Origin: an uncultured Bacteroidota bacterium
GTDB lineage: Bacteria > Bacteroidota > Bacteroidia > Chitinophagales > Chitinophagaceae
Length of the DNA stretch: 7,304 nt
Assembly: GCA_903906615.1 (NCBI GenBank)
Contig: CAIVKT010000362.1
Coordinates: forward strand, 1 to 7,304
Direction: 5' to 3'
Below are positions 1 to 4,798 of this stretch, piece by piece. The position numbers were made by a program, and so were the translations under genes. Each line of letters begins with the position of its first letter. Position 1 is the stretch's first letter. Under the pieces are notes generated by a model. That model saw nothing but the letters and a program-made list of their open reading frames with translations. It did not search any database and had not been told where the DNA came from.

Positions 1-1035
1 AAAATGGATGAGTTCTTTGATGTGCTCAACATGACGTTCATGCTCCCCTATTCCTTCATCTTCTCTGTAACCATGATCGCGTTCGAGATCACTTGCGGTG
101 TGGCCGTGCTGATAGGCGCAGCATTCAACATCTTCGCTACCCTCCTTCTTTTACTCAATATATTCTTCACCTTTCTCACCGGCTATGCCCTATATTCTGG
201 CAAGGTAAAGGAGTGTGGCTGCTTTGGGGCCTGCATACCGCTATCGCCACAGGCTACCTTCAATAAAGATGTATTCCTCACCATTGTAGCCATCATCCTG
301 TTCATATACCGCAGCCGCATAAAGGGGCTTTTTGACCGCCACGTGAATACTGCTATAATGATACTCACAGTGGTGATCGCAGCAGGCATTCAATGGTGGG
401 CATTGCAACATCTGCCATTCAATGACTGCATGCCCTACAAGCCCGGCAGCAATATATGGGTAAAAATGCAGCCAGGCCCCGATTACAAACCTGCTGAAAT
501 AGAGTCGGTATTCATCTACGAAAAGAACGGCCAGAAAAAAGAATTCACCACCACTACCATTCCCTGGCAGGACTCCACCTGGAAGTATGTGGACCGCAAA
601 GACAAAACCATAAAAGAAGCCACCGGGGAACCGGAGATACACGACTTCATACTCACCGACAGCGATAAGAACGACCAGACCAAGGCTGTGCTTACCGCGC
701 AAGGCTACACCATCTTCTGGTTTGTGCGCAACCCACAAGGGCCACACCTCGAAAAGCTGGACCAGATAAGCAAGCTGGCTGCAAAGGCTAAAGAACTGCA
801 CATACCGTTCTACTGTCTCTGCTCTGCCGATATGGAAACATCTATGGCCTTCATGAAGAAGATTGGCATGGCTAATATCCCTGTCTTCACACTCGATGGC
901 ACCGCCAGCAAAACGGCCATGCGCACAGATCCTGGCCTGATGGTGATCAAGGACGGCCTTGTAGTGCAGAAATGGAGCTACCGCGACTATCCGCAAGATA
1001 TGGAGATGAATGGTGGTAAGTTAAACATTAAATAG
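1..1035 (+). CDS. DoxX/MauE-like membrane protein with thioredoxin-like C-terminal domain (5' partial)
   Basis: The reading frame is already open at base 1 (AAA, Lys), and the ATG at base 4 is probably internal. Bacteroidota relatives usually have a first membrane helix before the 'K-x-DEFFDVL' stretch, so about 30-40 residues probably lie upstream. Counting from the ATG, hydrophobic segments lie near residues 14-38, 41-65, 88-102 and 115-133. A Cys-Gly-Cys-Phe-Gly-x-Cys motif sits at 71-77, as in MauE/DoxX-like quinone or redox membrane proteins. After the last helix comes a soluble part (about 140-343). Its end (about 234-330) looks thioredoxin-like: 'HIPFYCLCS', then 'NIPVFTLDG', then 'DPGLMVIKDG'. 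It has Cys-Leu-Cys at 271-273 rather than CxxC. If a first helix exists upstream, this domain would face the periplasm. The role is unproven; a redox function is an inference. The stop codon overlaps the next gene's start by one base, so the two are probably co-translated. Confidence 0.8.
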   Translation, partial: KMDEFFDVLNMTFMLPYSFIFSVTMIAFEITCGVAVLIGAAFNIFATLLLLLNIFFTFLTGYALYSGKVKECGCFGACIPLSPQATFNKDVFLTIVAIILFIYRSRIKGLFDRHVNTAIMILTVVIAAGIQWWALQHLPFNDCMPYKPGSNIWVKMQPGPDYKPAEIESVFIYEKNGQKKEFTTTTIPWQDSTWKYVDRKDKTIKEATGEPEIHDFILTDSDKNDQTKAVLTAQGYTIFWFVRNPQGPHLEKLDQISKLAAKAKELHIPFYCLCSADMETSMAFMKKIGMANIPVFTLDGTASKTAMRTDPGLMVIKDGLVVQKWSYRDYPQDMEMNGGKLNIK

Positions 1036-2093
1036 TGGTCAGATTCATAGCAAAGCGCGCGCTTTATAGCCTGCTGGTGCTGTGGGGTGTCATTACTTTT
1101 GTGTTCCTGTTGTTCAATGTATTGCCTGCCGATCCGGCGCGCCTCACCATGGGCCAGCGCAGCGATGCCGCATCCCTCCAAAATGCCCGCCACGAACTGA
1201 ACCTGGATAAACCGCTCTTCACCCGCTACCTGCTCTATGTCAATGACCTGTCGCCCCTCAGCATCAATGGGCGGGATGATGCGACACAGCAACAATACCA
1301 CTATATCCGGCTATTCCCGGTATCTGCCACACATGCGCTGGTGCTTAAATGGCCCTACCTCGGCCGCTCTTACCGCACAAAAAAAGAAGTAAGCAGCATT
1401 CTATCAGAAGCCTTGCCCGGCACCGCATTGCTGGCCCTTGTAGCCATGACGTTCGCCACCATCTTCGGTATATTGCTGGGCGTACTAGCGGCTGTAAAAA
1501 AGGATACCTGGCTCGATACATCTGCCGTGGCCGCCAGTGTGGCGGGTATCTCCATGCCCTCCTTCTTTGCCGGCCTGCTCATTGCATTTGTTTTCGGCTA
1601 CCTGCTGCACAACTATACCGGCCTCAACATGACCGGCAGCCTGTGGGAATATGATCCCTTCACGGGCAGGCACCTGGCTTTACGCAATCTCATCCTGCCC
1701 GCATTCGCGCTGGGCATACGGCCGCTCGCCATCATCACCCAACTCACCCGCAGCGCTTTGCTCGATGCCCTATCTCAGGACTATATCCGCACAGCATACG
1801 CCAAGGGGCTTACCAAAACACAGGCAGTCTTTCGCCACGCCCTGCCCAACGCACTCAATCCTGTCATCACCGCAGTTACCGGCTGGCTGGCAGAGTTGCT
1901 CGCAGGCTCTTTTTTTGTAGAATATATCTTTGGCTGGAAGGGCGTAGGCAAAGTAACCGTAGATGCCCTCGATAAGTTCGACTTCCCCCTCGTTATGGGT
2001 TCCGTGCTGCTCACCTCTTTCATCTTTATAACCATCAACCTTTTCACCGACCTCTTTTATGCGTGGATAGACCCGCGCGTGCGGCTGTATTGA
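1035..2093 (+). CDS. ABC transporter permease, DppB/OppB (binding-protein-dependent transport) family
   Basis: This is an inner-membrane permease subunit of the peptide/nickel ABC transporter type, 352 residues. A first helix lies at about 9-29, followed by the family pattern 'LPADPARLTMG' and 'LNLDKPLFTRYL'. Further hydrophobic segments lie near 126-153, 163-194, 214-235, 275-295 and 322-346. The cytoplasmic EAA loop that docks the ATPase is clear at about 249-274 (DYIRTAYAKGL, then FRHALPNAL), and the C-terminus 'YAWIDPRVRLY' is typical of the family. The periplasmic stretch between helix 1 and helix 2 is about 30-35 residues longer than in ordinary DppB proteins (about 72-104). The start is GTG in a TAGTG overlap with the upstream stop; no ATG is available nearby in frame. 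The substrate cannot be told from sequence. No DppC-like permease, ATPase or solute-binding gene follows, so the partner subunits must lie elsewhere. Confidence 0.9.
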   Translation: MVRFIAKRALYSLLVLWGVITFVFLLFNVLPADPARLTMGQRSDAASLQNARHELNLDKPLFTRYLLYVNDLSPLSINGRDDATQQQYHYIRLFPVSATHALVLKWPYLGRSYRTKKEVSSILSEALPGTALLALVAMTFATIFGILLGVLAAVKKDTWLDTSAVAASVAGISMPSFFAGLLIAFVFGYLLHNYTGLNMTGSLWEYDPFTGRHLALRNLILPAFALGIRPLAIITQLTRSALLDALSQDYIRTAYAKGLTKTQAVFRHALPNALNPVITAVTGWLAELLAGSFFVEYIFGWKGVGKVTVDALDKFDFPLVMGSVLLTSFIFITINLFTDLFYAWIDPRVRLY

Positions 2094-2103
2094 TGGAGAT
2101 TAT

Positions 2104-2147
2104 TCGGGGACGTAGTAGTCACCCCGGAACAGGGTCCCGATTTTTTT
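2104..2147 (+). terminator. Probable rho-independent terminator after the permease gene
   Basis: TCGGGGAC (2104-2111) can pair with GTCCCGA (2134-2140) with one bulged G, and seven T follow at 2141-2147. The loop is long (about 22 nt). A competing shorter hairpin, CGGGG (2105-2109) with CCCCG (2122-2126), is possible. The T-run lies only on the plus-strand side, so it would end the permease transcript. In the opposite direction no U-tract follows. Confidence 0.55.
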
Positions 2148-2149
2148 GC

Positions 2150-2170
2150 GGGAGGGGTTGGGGGTGCGGG
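2150..2170 (+). other. G-rich tract fitting a G-quadruplex pattern
   Basis: Four G-runs of 3, 4, 5 and 3 bases (2150-2152, 2154-2157, 2160-2164, 2168-2170) are separated by loops of 1, 2 and 3 bases, which meets the usual G3+/N1-7 rule. The tract sits between the T-run of the presumed terminator and the stop codon of the convergent lipoprotein gene. On the minus-strand transcript it is a C-rich 3' tail. Whether it folds or has a function is not shown by sequence. It may also be part of a dispersed GC-rich intergenic repeat. Confidence 0.5.
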
Positions 2171-2176
2171 CGGCCT

Positions 2177-2908
2177 TTAGTTGATGTTCAATCCCAGCGT
2201 GAACCCTATATAAGGCTGCCCCTCATAGATCCACTGGCCGCTGTATTTATCCAATAAATGATCTGTACCCAATGACAAGCCGAATGTAATATTTTGCATA
2301 GCAGTTGTAACAGCCACACCTGTTATCAGCAGCACACCCTCATATTGCACCGTTGACGTAGGATCGTTGAGTGTGGTGCCGTCTATGATGGAGCTACCCA
2401 AACCAGCGTACAAGCCCATGCTAAAGCCCATATGCTTCACGCTTTGCTTATACATATTTAGTGGTGTGCGCTTATAATTGAGCCGGTAGGCATCTGTACG
2501 GTAGCCGGCAAATACAGCGCCATTAAAGTTAGTGGTCAGCTGGTTGGGCACATCCTTGATCCCTGGCCGGTATTTCATGGCTATCGTCATTGCATCAATA
2601 TCAAAAGAAGGCTTATAAAAAGTATGCTCCATTTTATTGTCCTTGAATTTGCGCTGCCTGCTGGTATAGTTTACCCGCTGGTGCGTAAGTATAGCCGTAG
2701 AGTCTTTAAACTCCTGCACCTGGAAAACGCTGATCGTGTCCTCATCCACCTTCAGCACATAGACTTCTTTGCCGCCAAACCTTTTAGTCTTATAAATACC
2801 GTCAGCAAAGCTATATTTCGCGCTGCTCTTGCCCAATATCTGGCAACTGCTCAAAGAAATGGCAACAGCGAGTGCCGCCAAAGTGTATGTGGCTATTTTC
2901 CTGATCAT
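2177..2908 (-). CDS. Hypothetical lipoprotein with outer-membrane barrel-like C-terminal region
   Basis: I do not recognise this 243-residue protein as a named family. It begins with a lipoprotein signal peptide: basic MIRK, a hydrophobic core at about 5-18, and a lipobox Leu-Ser-Ser-Cys at 19-22. Cys22 is the only cysteine, so it is a clear lipidation site. The residues after it (QILGKSS) have no acidic surface-export signal of the Bacteroidota type, so a periplasm-facing anchor is more likely (inference). Residues about 31-120 are polar and look like short beta strands ('GGKEVYVLKVDEDTISVFQV'). From about 158 to 243 the sequence alternates small, aromatic and hydrophobic residues ('GFSMGLYAGLGSS', 'ITFGLSLGTDHLLD', ending 'YIGFTLGLNIN'), as in outer-membrane beta-barrel strands. 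It is transcribed divergently from the fructose-bisphosphatase gene and convergently with the permease gene. No clear TAnnTTTG box was seen upstream. Confidence 0.8.
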   Translation of the reverse strand: MIRKIATYTLAALAVAISLSSCQILGKSSAKYSFADGIYKTKRFGGKEVYVLKVDEDTISVFQVQEFKDSTAILTHQRVNYTSRQRKFKDNKMEHTFYKPSFDIDAMTIAMKYRPGIKDVPNQLTTNFNGAVFAGYRTDAYRLNYKRTPLNMYKQSVKHMGFSMGLYAGLGSSIIDGTTLNDPTSTVQYEGVLLITGVAVTTAMQNITFGLSLGTDHLLDKYSGQWIYEGQPYIGFTLGLNIN

Positions 2909-2979
2909 CTGATAAATATGTAAGTACCTTAATAAAACACTGCCAACAAGCTAAACCGCTTTATCTCATCATCTTTTCT

Positions 2980-2987
2980 TATTTTTG
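2980..2987 (+). promoter_or_regulatory. Bacteroidota-type -7 promoter box for fbp
   Basis: TATTTTTG matches the TAnnTTTG box used by the primary sigma factor of Bacteroidota. It ends 23 bases before the ATG at 3011, which predicts a short leader of roughly 15-18 nt. A good -33 TTTG element is not evident; only a weak TTT at 2960-2962 is present. The leader before the ATG is A/T-rich with no Shine-Dalgarno match, as is common in this phylum. Confidence 0.6.
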
Positions 2988-3010
2988 GAGCAAACACCAA
3001 ATATTTTAAA

Positions 3011-4033
3011 ATGTCTTTAGGATCATTGATCACGATGGATGAATTCACCATCCAGGAAACCCGCAAATTCCCGCAAGCCACCGGCGAGCTGTCTTCTCTC
3101 CTCAGGGATATAGGCCTGGCCGGAAAGATCATCAACAAGCAGGTGCGCAAGGCCGGCCTCGCCGATCTGCTGGGCAAGCACGGGGCTACAAATGTACAGG
3201 GAGAAGAGCAAATGAAACTAGATATTTTTGCCAATGACATCCTCATCCGTATACTTAAAAACAGCACCGACTGCGCGGGCATAGCCTCCGAAGAGAACGA
3301 TAACCACGTTTGCTACGAAGACACCTACTCAGCCAACTCAAAATACGTCGTCCTTTTCGACCCGCTCGATGGCTCTTCCAATATTGATGTGAACGCATCT
3401 ATAGGTACCATATTCTCCATATACCGCAGGGTAAGCCCCCTTGGCCACCCCTGCACCGAAGATGATTTCCTGCAGCCCGGCAATAAACTGATGGCCGCCG
3501 GTTATATGATCTACGGCTCCAGCACCATGATGGTCTACGCCACCCGCATAGGCGTGAATGGCTTTACACTCGAGCCTTCGATAGGCGAATTCTGCCTCTC
3601 CCACCCCAACATGAAAGTACCCGTGGATGGCAAGATATATTCGCTCAACCAGGGCAATACCATCAAGTACAGCGAGGGTATGAAACAATACCTCAACTAC
3701 TGCATGGAAAGCAATAAAGAAGAAGGCCGCCCCTACGGTCACCGCTACATCGGTTCTATGGTTGCCGATCTGCACCGCACCCTCATCAAGGGCGGTATCT
3801 TCATCTACCCCGCCGACAAAAGCAACCCAAACGGCAAGCTGCGCCTGCAATACGAGTGCAACCCAATGACTTTTATAGTGGAAGCCGCAGGCGGAAAAGG
3901 CAGCAGCGGTACCGGCAACATTCTCGACATAGTACCTACCGAGCTGCACCAGCGTACCCCCATATTCATAGGCTCTAAGAACATGGTGAACAAAGCCGTG
4001 GAATTTGTGAAGGAGAAGGATGTGGTATCGTAA
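3011..4033 (+). CDS. fbp: Fructose-1,6-bisphosphatase, class I
   Basis: This cytoplasmic enzyme removes the 1-phosphate of fructose-1,6-bisphosphate in gluconeogenesis, using divalent metal ions. The 340-residue length fits the class (E. coli Fbp is 332). The N-terminal part 'FPQATGELSSLLRDIGLAGKI' aligns with the family. The metal-site residues are visible: Glu94-Glu95 in 'ASEEND', Asp117 and Asp120 in 'FDPLDGSSNIDVNASIGTIF', and a glutamate at 291 in 'IVEAAGG'. The substrate-binding regions 'HRYIGSMVADLHRTLIKGGIFIYP' (244-267; positions given because the motif is long) and 'KLRLQYECNPM' (276-286) are intact, and 'LHQRTPIFIGS' (312-322) closes the fold. The ATG at 3011 follows a promoter box at suitable distance; an internal ATG at 3035 is a possible alternative but would shorten the N-terminus. 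It has its own promoter, and no terminator is visible before the antitoxin gene 34 nt downstream, so read-through is likely. Confidence 0.96.
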   Translation: MSLGSLITMDEFTIQETRKFPQATGELSSLLRDIGLAGKIINKQVRKAGLADLLGKHGATNVQGEEQMKLDIFANDILIRILKNSTDCAGIASEENDNHVCYEDTYSANSKYVVLFDPLDGSSNIDVNASIGTIFSIYRRVSPLGHPCTEDDFLQPGNKLMAAGYMIYGSSTMMVYATRIGVNGFTLEPSIGEFCLSHPNMKVPVDGKIYSLNQGNTIKYSEGMKQYLNYCMESNKEEGRPYGHRYIGSMVADLHRTLIKGGIFIYPADKSNPNGKLRLQYECNPMTFIVEAAGGKGSSGTGNILDIVPTELHQRTPIFIGSKNMVNKAVEFVKEKDVVS

Positions 4034-4055
4034 AAATAGGCATTTCAAAATACCT

Positions 4056-4063
4056 TACCTTTG
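4056..4063 (+). promoter_or_regulatory. Bacteroidota-type -7 promoter box for the antitoxin-toxin operon
   Basis: TACCTTTG is an exact TAnnTTTG match lying between the fbp stop (4033) and the antitoxin ATG (4068). Only four bases separate the box from the start codon. Since transcription in this phylum normally begins some 5-8 nt beyond the box, the predicted mRNA start falls on or next to the ATG. No convincing -33 TTG element is visible upstream, where the sequence runs into the fbp coding end. Confidence 0.6.
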
Positions 4064-4067
4064 TATT

Positions 4068-4292
4068 ATGACAACGATCAAAATTCACCTACCCGATGAC
4101 ATCGCAGAAAAAGTGAGAAAGATCACCGGCAATGCTGAGTCATTTATCATTGATCTGCTCCGGTCCAAAGTAACGGAACTGGATAAGCCTGCCACATTAG
4201 CTGACGAATACCGTATGGCTAATGCGGAGAATATTTCTTTGCATAAAGAATTTGTTCACATTGACACGGAAGGTTGGGACGATGAGTATTAA
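4068..4292 (+). CDS. Ribbon-helix-helix antitoxin of a MazF-type toxin-antitoxin pair
   Basis: This small acidic protein has 74 residues. The N-terminus 'TTIKIHLPDDIAEKVRKITG' fits a ribbon-helix-helix fold: an N-terminal beta strand (2-8), helix 1 (10-19), a Gly-Asn turn and helix 2 (about 22-37). Such proteins dimerise and bind operator DNA. The C-terminal part (about 40-74) is polar and ends in an acidic tail 'DTEGWDDEY', the sort of segment that wraps around and blocks the toxin. The role is inferred mainly from the fold and from the downstream MazF gene, which it overlaps by 11 nt. The pairing resembles EndoAI/EndoA of Bacillus rather than the AbrB-fold MazE of E. coli. The start at 4068 was chosen because it gives the expected strand; an in-frame ATG at 4020 lies inside fbp. 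No Shine-Dalgarno is present. Autoregulation by the complex is expected from the family. Confidence 0.82.
   Translation: MTTIKIHLPDDIAEKVRKITGNAESFIIDLLRSKVTELDKPATLADEYRMANAENISLHKEFVHIDTEGWDDEY
4268..4273 (+). promoter_or_regulatory. Ribosome binding site for the mazF-like gene
   Basis: GGAAGG lies eight bases before the ATG at 4282, inside the antitoxin coding sequence. It supports 4282 as the toxin start over an earlier in-frame ATG at 4222, which would add 20 residues unlike the MazF N-terminus. It is the clearest Shine-Dalgarno-like sequence noticed in the window. Confidence 0.55.
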
Positions 4293-4620
4293 AAGAGGTT
4301 CCATTTGGCTCGCAAGTCTTGACCCTACAATTGGGAGTGAGATACGTAAAACGCGCCCGGTTGTTGTTGTTTCTAATGATACTAATAATGCCAATAGCGA
4401 CCTGGTCACAATTTTGCCGGTCACATCCAATACCACACATGTGTTTTCATTTGAGGTCCTTTTATTGAAAGGCGTAGCTAACCTTACCAAAGACTCTAAA
4501 ATAAAAGCAGACCAGATCCGTACTTTAGATAAAAGCAGGCTTATCAAACTAATAGGAATGCTTCCTGAAGCCTCCATGATCCAGACAGATAAAGCAATGA
4601 AGTTGCACTTAAACTTATAA
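4282..4620 (+). CDS. MazF/PemK-family endoribonuclease toxin
   Basis: This is a 112-residue mRNA interferase of the CcdB/MazF fold, which cuts single-stranded RNA at short sequence-specific sites and stops growth when not held by its antitoxin. The family signature is complete: 'KRGSIWLASLDPTIGSE' (4-20), 'RKTRPVVVVSND' (22-33), 'TILPVTSN' (43-50) and 'KIKADQIRTLDKSRL' (73-87). Ser19, the arginines at 22 and 25, and Thr48 sit where catalytic residues lie in B. subtilis MazF, so the toxin looks intact. The length equals the usual 110-120. It overlaps the antitoxin gene by 11 nt (the ATG is inside its last codons), which gives translational coupling. A terminator follows at 4660. GC content of 4081-4620 is about 41% by hand count, against about 53-60% in fbp lines, which suggests acquisition by transfer. 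The cleavage site cannot be predicted. Confidence 0.94.
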   Translation: MSIKRGSIWLASLDPTIGSEIRKTRPVVVVSNDTNNANSDLVTILPVTSNTTHVFSFEVLLLKGVANLTKDSKIKADQIRTLDKSRLIKLIGMLPEASMIQTDKAMKLHLNL

Positions 4621-4659
4621 TTCTGTTTTTTGCATTACAACCTTTTTTTACAATAAAAC

Positions 4660-4695
4660 AAAGGGCGTATAACCGATCAGTTATACACCCTTTTT
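4660..4695. terminator. Bidirectional rho-independent terminator between mazF and the helicase gene
   Basis: The stem pairs 4660-4673 with 4680-4693: a 7-bp inner helix GTATAAC/GTTATAC, one C-A mismatch, then AGGG/CCCT extended by A-T pairs, around a six-base loop (4674-4679). Five T follow on the plus strand (4691-4695). On the minus strand the stem is followed by TTTGTTTTATTG. It can therefore end both the toxin operon and the convergent helicase transcript. Confidence 0.85.
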
Positions 4696-4756
4696 ATGTT
4701 TATCATTTCTAAAAAAATTGAGTATCAGCTAAGATCAGAAAATGCCGCCCTTTAGG

Positions 4757-4793
4757 GTAGGGGTTGCACTCGTGCAGAACAGGCAACACCTAC
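4757..4793. repeat. Imperfect inverted repeat just after the helicase stop codon
   Basis: GTAGGGGTTGC (4757-4767) pairs with GCAACACCTAC (4783-4793) with a single G-A mismatch, around a 15-base loop. A small palindrome CCCTTTAGGG (4748-4757) abuts it. On the helicase transcript the hairpin begins five bases after the stop codon but is not followed by a U-tract. It may stabilise the 3' end or be a relic of a repeat; no function can be assigned. Confidence 0.5.
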
Positions 4794-4798
4794 AGGTT

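Noticed and set aside
241..996. Minus-strand open frame (251 codons) opposite the DoxX-like gene
   Set aside because: The sense strand carries recognisable membrane helices and the CGCFGxC motif; the antisense product shows no family resemblance.
2909..2979. Promoter box for the lipoprotein gene on the minus strand
   Set aside because: TTGTTGG followed about 17 bases later by TACTTACA has plausible spacing, but the second element matches TAnnTTTG too poorly to call.
3338..4048. Minus-strand open frame (236 codons) opposite fbp
   Set aside because: Fully antisense to a highly conserved enzyme; the composition (Val, His, Ala rich) is what reversed fbp codons yield.
4020..4067. Upstream in-frame ATG for the antitoxin gene
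   Set aside because: It lies inside the end of fbp and upstream of the TACCTTTG box, and the extra residues do not fit a ribbon-helix-helix N-terminus.
4222..4281. Upstream in-frame ATG for the toxin gene
   Set aside because: It would add 20 residues (starting MRRIFLCIK) absent from MazF proteins. The ATG at 4282 has a GGAAGG site and gives the standard N-terminus.
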